Assembly (NCBI RefSeq): GCF_949298305.1
Contig: NZ_CASFWU010000012.1
Span: forward strand, 1 to 36,717
Length of the DNA stretch: 36,717 nucleotides
DNA from: an uncultured Bacteroides sp.
GTDB taxonomy: Bacteria; Bacteroidota; Bacteroidia; Bacteroidales; Bacteroidaceae
Direction of reading: 5' to 3'
Shown: piece after piece, positions 24,717-31,982 of the stretch
How the letters are laid out: each line of letters opens with the position of its first letter
How positions within the stretch are numbered: the first letter of the stretch is position 1
Program-made: the position numbers and the translations under genes
The notes under the pieces: generated by a model
The model's database searches: none
What the model was told of the DNA's origin: nothing
The model's input: only the letters and a program-made list of their open reading frames with translations

Positions 24717-26480
24717 TCATTCGCCAGCTTCCTCCTGCGGATTTTCTTCTCTGCCTTCGAGTACGCGGGTAGCAAGGAAGCGGCGGTAGTCTGTGGGGCT
24801 GATGCGGAAACGGTTCACGAACGAACGGTAGAAGGTAGTGTAGGAACTGTAGCCCACCCTTTCGCCCACTTCGGCCAGCGACATGTCCGGCATCTGCTCC
24901 ATCAGCACCACGGCCTCCTTCAGGCGGCACTCGGTGATGTAGTCCTGCAACGAACAGTGGGCCTCCTGCATCAGCGCCTCGTACAGGCGGTTCTTTGACA
25001 CGCCCAGTTCCTTCATCAGCGCGTCGCGGGTCAGCTGCGGGTCGGCATACATACGCTGCGTGCGCATGAGCTCGGTCAGACGGTTGAACAGTTCACGGTT
25101 ACGAACCGTAGCGGCCGTCTCGGTCTGCTCCCCACCGTCGGGAACGGCAGGTTGCGACGCAGCCTTCGGTTCGGCCTGAAGGCGGGCATACTCGCGGATG
25201 GTGGCACACAGGGCCTCGTTCTTGCGGCGCAGGGCGCGCAGGTAGAGCACCAGCAGCACACAGGCCAGCAACAGCACACAGGCAGCGGCTCCGATGCCGA
25301 TGGCCGTCAGGCGTGCCTTTTCGTGGCGGGCTGTAGCCAGTTCCTTCTCCTGCTTCAACTCACGCAGGCGGTATATTTTAGTCAGGCGGTTCAGCTGTTC
25401 GTCAGTCTGGAGGATACGGACCGTGTCGGCCACATCGGCAAAACGATAGTAGCAGTCGGCAGCCTCGGCCGTGCGGCCCAAGTCACGGTAGAGACTGGCA
25501 AGCGAGCGCAGGTAGTCGGCCAGCAACGGATAGTTGCGGTGCTCCTCCCGATACTGCACCAGCATGCGGAAGATGCGCTCCGCCTCAGCGGGGTTTCCAA
25601 ACCGGCTCTCGTAAGAGGCCAACGTGTATTGCAGGGTTTCTTGCTGCGAAGGGTCGGCGTAAATCCGGTTATAGGCCAAGGTACTGTCGCGCCAGGCCGT
25701 AGCCTTGTCACGGTTGCCCAGACGGCAGTAGATGTCAATGTATCTGACGGCATGTTTCAGTCTGGCCACAGGATTGACGGGTATTCCCTTCGACTGCTCC
25801 CAACAGCGGATAAGGGGAGCCACCGAGTCATTCATGGCCAACGCGTCCTCCACCCGGTTCTCGGACAGATAGGTGTACACCAGGTTGAAGCCGCAACTCA
25901 CGGCATGATTGTAGGCCTTCACCTTGATGAGGGCAGGCATGGACTTGTGGTAGTAACGGTCGGCCTCGTCGGGCTGATGGTTGTTCTGGTAGCAGCGGGC
26001 CAGGCAATAGTCGGCCGTCGCCACGCCCAATGCATGCCCCTCGCGGCGGGCGTAGTCACCCATGTCGCGCGTGGTTTCCAATGCTTCGGCATAGTCGCCG
26101 AACTGCTGCATGCGGTCTACCAGCAGATACCAGATGTTATAAAGGTTGGCGGTGTCGGCGCATTGCCGGTAATGCTCCAGAATGGCGTTCATCTCATCCA
26201 TGTACCCCTGCTTGTCGCCCATCTGATAGAAATGTTCGGCGGCAGCTGAGCGGAACACGTATTCAAAGTGCCTGCTTCCTTTCCGCTCGGCTTCGGCAAG
26301 TCCCCGCCGTTGCATGTCAAAGAAGGCATCGGTACGGATACTGTCGAACATCTGCATGGAAAGTACATAGAGTGCGGAATCGCCGAAGAACGGGTCCTGC
26401 TTCTCCGGCTCTGCTGCATGGACGGAAGAAAAGCCCACACAAAGGAAAAGAATCGTATAAAAGAATGCTTTAGCCATCAT
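24717..26480 (-). CDS. Membrane-spanning TPR/AraC-type hybrid regulator
   Basis: The protein is 587 residues. A signal peptide (MMAKAFFYTILFLCVGFSSV, ending near HAA) is followed by about 350 residues of TPR-like helical repeats that would lie in the periplasm. A single membrane segment at about 390-412 (AIGIGAAACVLLLACVLLVL) and a short basic coiled linker lead to a cytoplasmic AraC/XylS helix-turn-helix pair at about 475-570 (RDALMKELGVSKNRLYEALM and LAEVGERVGYSSYTTFYRSF). The layout suggests a one-piece sensor: the periplasmic part senses, the HTH part binds DNA. It directly precedes the pilin-like genes on the same strand and may be their activator and first cistron. The start could be 26480 or the adjacent ATG 26477. 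Confidence 0.9.
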   Translation of the reverse strand: MMAKAFFYTILFLCVGFSSVHAAEPEKQDPFFGDSALYVLSMQMFDSIRTDAFFDMQRRGLAEAERKGSRHFEYVFRSAAAEHFYQMGDKQGYMDEMNAILEHYRQCADTANLYNIWYLLVDRMQQFGDYAEALETTRDMGDYARREGHALGVATADYCLARCYQNNHQPDEADRYYHKSMPALIKVKAYNHAVSCGFNLVYTYLSENRVEDALAMNDSVAPLIRCWEQSKGIPVNPVARLKHAVRYIDIYCRLGNRDKATAWRDSTLAYNRIYADPSQQETLQYTLASYESRFGNPAEAERIFRMLVQYREEHRNYPLLADYLRSLASLYRDLGRTAEAADCYYRFADVADTVRILQTDEQLNRLTKIYRLRELKQEKELATARHEKARLTAIGIGAAACVLLLACVLLVLYLRALRRKNEALCATIREYARLQAEPKAASQPAVPDGGEQTETAATVRNRELFNRLTELMRTQRMYADPQLTRDALMKELGVSKNRLYEALMQEAHCSLQDYITECRLKEAVVLMEQMPDMSLAEVGERVGYSSYTTFYRSFVNRFRISPTDYRRFLATRVLEGREENPQEEAGE

Positions 26481-26489
26481 TCACATCAT

Positions 26490-26651
26490 TATTATTACTC
26501 AAGTTCCGGCTTTACCGAACAGGAAATCGACGAAGTCAAACTTGCAGGAGTCAAGGAATCAGAAGGAGTCACCGTCCGCCCGGAACAGACTGAAGAGTTA
26601 AAACCGAAGCTTTATCTCACACCGGAAGTTCCTTCCAATGGCACCGGCTAA
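26490..26651 (+). pseudogene. Possible remnant of a gene's 3' end
   Basis: In one plus-strand frame from about 26490 to the TAA at 26649-26651 the codons look like real Bacteroides coding sequence, reading GFTEQEIDEVKLAGVKESEG and then a tail ending YLTPEVPSNGTG. There is no ATG, GTG or TTG start in this stretch, and the frame upstream only runs antisense into the regulator gene. It may be the tail of a gene whose front was lost when the regulator locus arrived, or a chance frame. It lies inside the presumed leader of the regulator. Confidence 0.25.
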
Positions 26652-26742
26652 GCCCTTTAACTTCTTAACAACCAGAAGAATATTAAAAACAATACTTTCG
26701 TTACTATTGAAGATACGGCGGACTGTCTGACCGGCGGACCCG

Positions 26743-26750
26743 CAAATATA
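26743..26750 (-). promoter_or_regulatory. -7 promoter element, probably of the regulator
   Basis: On the minus strand this reads TATATTTG, an exact TAnnTTTG match. It would give the regulator gene a leader of about 250 bases. No TTTG is found at the -33 position. It is the only such match on this strand in the 600-base spacer that I found. Confidence 0.4.
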
Positions 26751-27047
26751 TAAAATAATTCAACTTCGTGTACCATTGGCCCGAAAGAATAGGCCGGCAA
26801 CTTGCTGTGCCTTCTCATCGGTCTGCCGTTCACGTCGGTCGAATCTGTCACTACATCCAAAACCTCATGGCCGCCACCATAATCACAGACAGCCGGAGGC
26901 AAGACTACCGGCATCAGAAAACAGTTGTGGGGGGGATGATAGGGAGACCAAACAGTTTTCGGCAGTTTGCCAATCTGTTTGACCGTCATCTAACCTTCGT
27001 TCTGCCCGGCTCCCTTTTTCTCCCAAACATTCAGACGCCTTTCGTCT
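26751..27047. other. Spacer without a supported gene
   Basis: Frames here on both strands are short and have unlikely compositions. A small hairpin AGACG/CGTCT sits at 27033-27047, but its T-run is on the wrong side for a terminator on either strand. Nothing else was recognised. Confidence 0.4.
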
Positions 27048-27082
27048 AAAAAAAATATATATAGAAGTGTTCGTGTTCACTT
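27048..27082 (-). terminator. Possible terminator after the 90-residue gene
   Basis: Read on the minus strand, AAGTG (27082-27078) pairs with CACTT (27069-27065). It is followed by an AU-rich stretch and eight T's (27055-27048), directly after the stop at 27084. The stem is short and the T-run is nine bases away, so it is only moderately convincing. Confidence 0.4.
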
Positions 27083-27083
27083 A

Positions 27084-27356
27084 TCATTCGGCCGCACACC
27101 GGCTACCCAGGCCTTGAGCTCCGTTCGACCGCTGTATATAATGTTTCAGCGAGGCTGAAGAAAGATGCTCAAGGAAAAGCTTATGCCCCAGAGCCTCGTC
27201 CATCTCGCCGAACCCGCTGCGATAGACCAGCTCATCTTCGGCCTGCCCGCTCCGCACCTCCTCGGGCGGAAGGACAGACAGACAGCAGACATAGGCGTCT
27301 GCCGAGGGGCGGTAAAACAAATACACCCAAAAACAAGTTTCTATTCCGGTTCTCAT
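27084..27356 (-). CDS. 90-residue protein of unknown function
   Basis: A compact gene with its own -7 box 22 bases upstream and a possible terminator directly behind. The sequence starts MRTGIETCFWVYLFYRPSAD, then a beta-like VCCLSVLPPEE, then an acidic helical part with EDELVYRSGFGEMDEALGHK and LFLEHLSSASLKHYIQRSN. The pattern of a beta hairpin plus two helices reads like a small soluble domain and not like a shadow frame. There is no signal peptide despite the aromatic start. I do not recognise the family. It lies between the regulator gene and a divergent clostripain-like protease gene. Confidence 0.6.
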   Translation of the reverse strand: MRTGIETCFWVYLFYRPSADAYVCCLSVLPPEEVRSGQAEDELVYRSGFGEMDEALGHKLFLEHLSSASLKHYIQRSNGAQGLGSRCAAE

Positions 27357-27378
27357 TGTTACGTCCTAAATTGTGCTG

Positions 27379-27386
27379 CAAAGGTA
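27379..27386 (-). promoter_or_regulatory. -7 promoter element of the 90-residue gene
   Basis: On the minus strand this reads TACCTTTG, an exact TAnnTTTG match, 22 bases before ATG 27356. Confidence 0.6.
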
Positions 27387-27406
27387 GAGGGGAGGGACGG
27401 TACGGG

Positions 27407-27441
27407 CATTGCAGATTGTCACAAATACATTGCAAATTGTC
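27407..27441. repeat. Paired 14-bp direct repeats 21 bp apart upstream of that promoter
   Basis: CATTGCAGATTGTC (27407-27420) and CATTGCAAATTGTC (27428-27441) differ at one base and are 21 bases apart, two turns of the helix. They begin about 20 bases upstream of the -7 box at 27379-27386, covering the -33 region and beyond. This is where a dimeric activator or repressor would bind. Confidence 0.5.
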
Positions 27442-27700
27442 CTGAACAAGCAAAAAAAGCCTGCAAACAGCAGCCGCAGGAAGAGAACCGGCAGCTTACA
27501 AAATTGCAAAAAAGAGCCTTTTCATCGAGTTTTTCGTGAGAGATGAGCTTGTTGCAAAGAGAACGAAGGCCTGCTACTGCCCCAATGCCGAAGTAGTCCT
27601 CCGTCATGATAGCAGCAACTGAAAGGAATAAGGGACAATGGTTATCCGCCGGAAAAAAAACGATATTTTAAGGCACAACCCGCTAAAAAAAGGCGGCAAG
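27442..27700. other. Spacer between divergent genes, no supported gene
   Basis: A minus-strand hairpin CCTGC/GCAGG followed by CTTTTTTT (about 27456-27482) looks like a weak terminator. The frame it would serve, a 62-codon one starting at 27607, has an unusual Cys-rich tail and is not supported. A small broken gene cannot be excluded. Confidence 0.3.
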
Positions 27701-27733
27701 TTTGCGAATAAACAACGATTGACGTTATCTTTG
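27701..27733 (+). promoter_or_regulatory. Promoter of the clostripain-like gene
   Basis: TTTG (27701-27704), 21 bases, then TATCTTTG (27726-27733) is a full match to the Bacteroides -33/-7 consensus and the best in the window. The start codon is 86 bases further on. Confidence 0.8.
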
Positions 27734-27819
27734 CAGCAGCAATTCCATCTGCGGAACCATCCCAACAAAGAGACTCCACACCTGACAGCTACTTTCCGCC
27801 ATTAACAAAACCAGTCATT

Positions 27820-28989
27820 ATGATGAGAACAAAAGGAATACTTTTTATACTATTGATGCTTGTGTTCGTTGCCTGCGAGGAGAACGTACACCCCGATCAG
27901 GAGACACCCAACCAAAACCAAAAGACCCTGTTCATGTACTTTCCCTGGTCGGGAAACCTGACCAGCTATTTCTACCAGAACATTGAGGACATGGAAGAGA
28001 CCATTGCCCGTATCGGGCTGGAGGACGAACGCGTCATTGTATTCATTTCTACCAGCAGCACGGACGCCGAAATGTTTGAGATAACCTGCGAAAAAGGTAT
28101 CTGCACCCGGGACATCCTGAAAGAATACAGCAATCCACCCATTACAACACGGGAAGGGATTACTGCCATACTGAACGACATGAAGGCTTTTGCCCCGGCA
28201 CCCGTCTACGCCATGACCATCGGCTGCCACGGCATGGGATGGGTTCCCGTGGAAAGTGCGGAAGCGCGCTCGGCATACAGAATTATTCCCCACTGGGAAT
28301 ATACGGACGGCCCGCTGACCCGCTACTTCGGAGGAACGACCGCCGCCTACCAGACAGACATCACCACCCTGGCCGGAGGTCTTGAAGACGCGGGCATCGT
28401 CATGGAGTATATCCTGTTTGACGACTGCTACATGTCGTCCATCGAGGCGGCCTACGACCTGCGATTGGTAACCGACCACATCATTGCCTGCCCCACCGAA
28501 ATCATGGCCTATGGTATGCCCTATTCCACCATCGGCGAACACTTGCTTGGCGACCCCGACTACGAAGCCATCAACAAGGAATTCTACGACTTCTACTCCA
28601 ACTACACGTATCCCTACGGCACATTGGGCATTACCGACTGCAAGGAACTGGACGCCCTGGCAAGTATCATGAAAGAAATAAACAGCCGATACTCTTTTGA
28701 TGAAAGCCTTCAAAACGGCCTGCAACGCATGGACGGCTACACGCCTGTTCTGTTCTACGACTTCGGCGACTACGTGACAAAACTGTGCGGCGATGCCGAT
28801 TTGCTGGCTGCCTTCAATGCCCAGCTGGAGCGCACCGTCCCTTACAAGACACACACCGAACAATACTATTCGGCCTACCGCGGCGAAGTAGACATCCATA
28901 CTTATTCGGGCATTACCACTTCAGAGCCCAGCAAACACCGGTGGGCCGCCAAGGTTACGGAAACCAACTGGTACAAAGCCACCCATTAA
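27820..28989 (+). CDS. Clostripain-family (C11) cysteine protease, lipoprotein
   Basis: The protein is 389 residues. The lipobox is VFVAC (Cys19 from the first Met). The C11 catalytic pair is visible: His137 in TIGCHGMGW and Cys203 in ILFDDCYMSS, the usual spacing for the clostripain fold. Other family landmarks are TLFMYFPWSGNLTSYFYQNI at the first strand and an acidic residue next to the catalytic Cys. Known C11 enzymes cut after Arg or Lys and often activate themselves or other proteases (clostripain in Clostridium, fragipain in B. fragilis). It is attached to a membrane by lipid and probably faces the periplasm or outside. It has a strong promoter of its own and ends with a hairpin. Its position 3.4 kb from the pilin-like genes is noted as a possible functional link. 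Confidence 0.9.
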   Translation: MMRTKGILFILLMLVFVACEENVHPDQETPNQNQKTLFMYFPWSGNLTSYFYQNIEDMEETIARIGLEDERVIVFISTSSTDAEMFEITCEKGICTRDILKEYSNPPITTREGITAILNDMKAFAPAPVYAMTIGCHGMGWVPVESAEARSAYRIIPHWEYTDGPLTRYFGGTTAAYQTDITTLAGGLEDAGIVMEYILFDDCYMSSIEAAYDLRLVTDHIIACPTEIMAYGMPYSTIGEHLLGDPDYEAINKEFYDFYSNYTYPYGTLGITDCKELDALASIMKEINSRYSFDESLQNGLQRMDGYTPVLFYDFGDYVTKLCGDADLLAAFNAQLERTVPYKTHTEQYYSAYRGEVDIHTYSGITTSEPSKHRWAAKVTETNWYKATH

Positions 28990-29013
28990 GCCGAAAGCAC
29001 AGAGCCAGAGGCC

Positions 29014-29041
29014 AAAAACATTCTAAAAAGCGTGTTTTTTT
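29014..29041 (+). terminator. Rho-independent terminator after the protease gene
   Basis: AAAAACA (29014-29020) pairs with TGTTTTT (29033-29039) and the T-run continues to 29041. The stem is AT-rich, so the strength is uncertain. Confidence 0.5.
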
Positions 29042-29062
29042 GTAGAAAAACGACGAACAGGG

Positions 29063-29104
29063 ACGGCCATTCAGCGGCCGTACAGAAAAATATTCGTATT
29101 TTTG
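29063..29104 (+). promoter_or_regulatory. Promoter of the rhomboid operon with a palindrome at -33
   Basis: TATTTTTG (29097-29104) matches TAnnTTTG, 52 bases before ATG 29157. In place of a TTTG, the -33 area holds the inverted repeat ACGGCC/GGCCGT (29063-29068 and 29076-29081), which may be an operator or the remnant of a terminator. Confidence 0.5.
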
Positions 29105-29156
29105 CCGCCAATGGAATTTACGATTTGCCTATATATAATAAGGAAAGAGGATAAGT

Positions 29157-29891
29157 ATGAATAATATACCAACCGTCACCAAAAACCTGCTCATCATCAA
29201 CGTGCTGATGTATCTCGGCACGATTGCAGCCGAGAGGTACAACATCGACCTGAGCGAATACCTGGGGTTGCACTTCGTCCTGTCCGAACACTTCAACGCC
29301 GCCCAGCTGATTACCTACATGTTCATGCACGGAGGGTTCACCCACTTGTTCTTCAACATGTTTGCCGTCTGGATGTTCGGCCGCATTCTGGAGCAGGTGT
29401 GGGGACCGCGGCGCTTTCTGTTCTACTACCTGCTGTGCGGCATCGGAGCCGGACTCATCCAGGAGGTGGTGTCGGGCATCCATTACTACGCCCAGGTGTC
29501 CAGCATGCCGCCCGAAGCCGTAGAGGGTGTCCTCAGCGAGGGCGCCAAGGCCATGAGCCAACACCTGAACTTCGTGGACCCGGCCATGGCCAGCCTGAAC
29601 CTGACACTGAACGCCCCCACCGTGGGAGCCTCGGGCGCCGTCTACGCCATCCTGCTGGGCTTCGGCATGTTGTTCCCCAACCAGCCCATGTTCATCTTCC
29701 CCCTGCCCATCCCCATCAAGGCCAAGTATTTCGTCATGGGATATGCCCTGATTGAGCTGTGGTCGGGCATTGCCAACAATCCCAACGACAATGTGGCCCA
29801 CTTCGCCCACCTGGGAGGTATGATATTCGGCTTCTTCCTGATTATGTACTGGAGAAAAAAGAACAGAGGAAATGGCTACTATTATAACTGA
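29157..29891 (+). CDS. Rhomboid family intramembrane serine protease (first of two)
   Basis: The protein is 244 residues with six hydrophobic segments. The catalytic serine is Ser159 in GASGA and the catalytic histidine is His218 in HFAHLGG, both intact. The early YMFMHGGFTHLFFNM segment is the family signature for the HxxxN region. An extra loop of about 45 residues (HYYAQVSSMPPEAVEGVLSE and on to NLTLNAP) lies between the third and fourth segments, longer than in compact rhomboids. Rhomboids cut membrane-spanning substrates within or beside the lipid bilayer; the substrate here is unknown. RBS-like AGGAAAGAGG precedes the start. The last 20 bases overlap the second rhomboid gene. Confidence 0.92.
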   Translation: MNNIPTVTKNLLIINVLMYLGTIAAERYNIDLSEYLGLHFVLSEHFNAAQLITYMFMHGGFTHLFFNMFAVWMFGRILEQVWGPRRFLFYYLLCGIGAGLIQEVVSGIHYYAQVSSMPPEAVEGVLSEGAKAMSQHLNFVDPAMASLNLTLNAPTVGASGAVYAILLGFGMLFPNQPMFIFPLPIPIKAKYFVMGYALIELWSGIANNPNDNVAHFAHLGGMIFGFFLIMYWRKKNRGNGYYYN

Positions 29892-30762
29892 CCTGAAAGA
29901 TTCCTTCCGTCGAGGAAACATCTATATCCAACTGATTTACATCAACGTGGCGGTGTTTGTGCTGACCACGCTGAGTGAGGTTGTCATGCAACTGTTCAAC
30001 CGCAGCATCATGGACGTGTTCGAGTGGCTGGAAATGCCCGCTTCGCTCACCCGTTTCGCCGTACAGCCTTGGTCGCTGTTCACCTACATGTTCATGCACG
30101 CCGGTGTGATGCACATTCTGTTCAACATGCTGTGGCTGTATTGGTTCGGCTCCCTGTTTCTGCAATTCTTTTCGGCCCGCCACCTGCGCGGCGTCTACTT
30201 GTTGGGCGGCATTTGCGGCGGCATCTTCTACCTGGCTGCCTACAATCTCCTCCCTTACTTCCGCCCCATGGTGGCCCACTCCTTCCTGTTGGGAGCTTCG
30301 GCTTCGGTGTTGGCCGTGGTGACCGCCACCGCCTACCGAGAACCCAACTACCCCGTCCGGCTGCTCCTGCTGGGCACTGTCCGCCTGAAGTACCTGGCCT
30401 TGATTATGGTGTTGACCGACCTGCTGTTCCTCACCTCCAACAATGCGGGAGGACACATTGCCCACCTGGGCGGCGCACTGGGCGGACTGTGGTTTGCGGC
30501 GGCACTGAGCAGGGGCAAGGACACGACTTCGTGGCTCAACGCAGCCCTCGACTTCTTCTCCTCGCCCTTCGGCGGCAGGCGGCGCAAGCCCAAGATGAAA
30601 GTGCACTACGGCGCCAACCGGCGGAGCGACTACGAATACAACGCCCGCAAGAAAGCCCAGTCCGACGAGATAGACCGCATCCTGGACAAGCTGAAGAAAT
30701 CGGGTTATGACAGCCTGACCACAGACGAGAAGAAAAGCCTGTTTGACGCGAGCAAGCGATAG
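29872..30762 (+). CDS. Rhomboid family intramembrane serine protease (second of two), with soluble tail
   Basis: The protein is 296 residues. Six hydrophobic segments carry Ser143 in GASAS and His198 in HIAHLGG, so the dyad is intact. FTYMFMHAGVMHILFNM matches the same region of the first rhomboid, though the two are otherwise quite different. After the membrane part a basic linker (SSPFGGRRRKPKMK) leads to a helical tail (YNARKKAQSDEIDRILDKLK, then SLTTDEKKSLFDASKR), a C-terminal extension known from Bacteroidetes rhomboids. The gene overlaps the preceding one by 20 bases, so the two proteases are made together and may act in sequence or on partner substrates. Confidence 0.92.
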   Translation: MATIITDLKDSFRRGNIYIQLIYINVAVFVLTTLSEVVMQLFNRSIMDVFEWLEMPASLTRFAVQPWSLFTYMFMHAGVMHILFNMLWLYWFGSLFLQFFSARHLRGVYLLGGICGGIFYLAAYNLLPYFRPMVAHSFLLGASASVLAVVTATAYREPNYPVRLLLLGTVRLKYLALIMVLTDLLFLTSNNAGGHIAHLGGALGGLWFAAALSRGKDTTSWLNAALDFFSSPFGGRRRKPKMKVHYGANRRSDYEYNARKKAQSDEIDRILDKLKKSGYDSLTTDEKKSLFDASKR

Positions 30763-30797
30763 ACGTCTTCCATATCAACCCCCTCAATCCAATCGAA

Positions 30798-31892
30798 GTG
30801 AAACATCTTGGTAGACTCGTCGCCCTGCTGCTGCTGGCACTCAACCTGCTGGTCACCGCCTTGTTGGTGCTCACCGCCTACAGCCCCTACATCCAGCCCA
30901 CAACCCATCCGGTACTCTCGTGCCTGGGGCTGGCTTTCCCCATCTTTGCGGTAGCCAACGGCTGTTTTCTTCTCTTCTGGCTCGTGTTCCAATACTACAA
31001 ATGTGCCCTGCTGCCCCTGGCCGGCTTCCTGCTGTGCTACCCGCAGATGCACACCTTCCTGCCCGCCAATTTCCATACGGACCACCTGCCCGAAGGCAGC
31101 ATCAAGCTGCTTTCCTATAACATCATGGGCTTCGACGGCACATCAAAGAAAGACGGACAGAACCCCATCCTGAACTACCTGAAGGAGAGCGGAGCCGACA
31201 TCCTCTGTCTGCAGGAATATGCTACATCGGGCTCATCCAGACACCTCACCCAAAAGGATGTGGAACAGGCGCTGGAAGCTTACCCCTACCACCGCATCAC
31301 TTCAGTGGGCAACGCCAAGGGAAAAAACAACAAAGTGGCCTGTTACTCCAAGTTTCCCATCCTGTCGGCCCGGTTGCTGGACTATCAGAGCAACAACAAC
31401 GGCTCTGTAGTCTACGAAATCAAGCTGGACAACGATACACTGACCCTTATCAACAACCACCTGGAGTCGAACAAGCTGACCAAAGAAGACAAAGTGGTGT
31501 ACGAAGACATGCTCAAAGACCCCGAAAAGGAAAAGGTAAAAAGCGGAATGCGCCAGCTGATACGGAAACTGGCCGAGGCATCGGCCATCCGCGCCCCGCA
31601 GGCAGACAGCATCGCCAAGGAAGTGGCACGTTCCAAGCATCCATATATCGTAGTGTGCGGCGACTTCAACGACACGCCCATCTCCTACTCACGCCGCGTA
31701 ATCGGACGGGAACTGAACGATGCCTTCACCCAATCGGGCCGCGGACTGGGCATCTCCTACAACCAGAACAAGTTCTATTTCCGGATAGACCACATACTGG
31801 TGAGCAAGAACCTGCACACCTACAACTGCACCGTAGACCGTTCCATCAAAGACTCCGACCATTACCCCATCTGGTGCTACATCGGCAGGTAG
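30798..31892 (+). CDS. Membrane-anchored endonuclease/exonuclease/phosphatase family protein
   Basis: The protein is 364 residues and starts with GTG at 30798, 35 bases after the rhomboid stop; no nearby in-frame ATG gives the N-terminal membrane segments. Three hydrophobic segments occupy about residues 1-95. They are followed by an EEP domain with LLSYNIMGFDG, DILCLQEY (metal-binding Glu), LINNHLESNKLT, VVCGDFNDTP (Asp/Asn) and the end RIDHILVSK, then DSDHYPIW (Asp-His pair). Family members act on phosphodiesters in nucleic acids or lipids such as phosphoinositides and sphingomyelin. The membrane anchor argues against a DNA-repair role but does not prove the substrate. Confidence 0.88.
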   Translation: MKHLGRLVALLLLALNLLVTALLVLTAYSPYIQPTTHPVLSCLGLAFPIFAVANGCFLLFWLVFQYYKCALLPLAGFLLCYPQMHTFLPANFHTDHLPEGSIKLLSYNIMGFDGTSKKDGQNPILNYLKESGADILCLQEYATSGSSRHLTQKDVEQALEAYPYHRITSVGNAKGKNNKVACYSKFPILSARLLDYQSNNNGSVVYEIKLDNDTLTLINNHLESNKLTKEDKVVYEDMLKDPEKEKVKSGMRQLIRKLAEASAIRAPQADSIAKEVARSKHPYIVVCGDFNDTPISYSRRVIGRELNDAFTQSGRGLGISYNQNKFYFRIDHILVSKNLHTYNCTVDRSIKDSDHYPIWCYIGR

Positions 31893-31982
31893 ACGGAACT
31901 TCCCTACGGAATGCAGACTCATTTGAATCATTAATCACGGCCCTGCCACGGCAAAGGCCTCAAAACTAATACTAAAGAACAA

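Noticed and set aside
27033..27047. AGACG/CGTCT hairpin beside eight A/T bases as a terminator
   Set aside because: The T-run comes before the hairpin on the minus strand, and A's follow it on the plus strand, so it has the wrong geometry for either.
27419..27607. A 62-codon minus-strand frame (MTEDYFGIGAVAGLRSLCNK)
   Set aside because: The Cys-rich tail is odd, the frame runs through the direct repeats and a hairpin lies inside it. No promoter was seen. It could be a fragment but is not supported as a gene.
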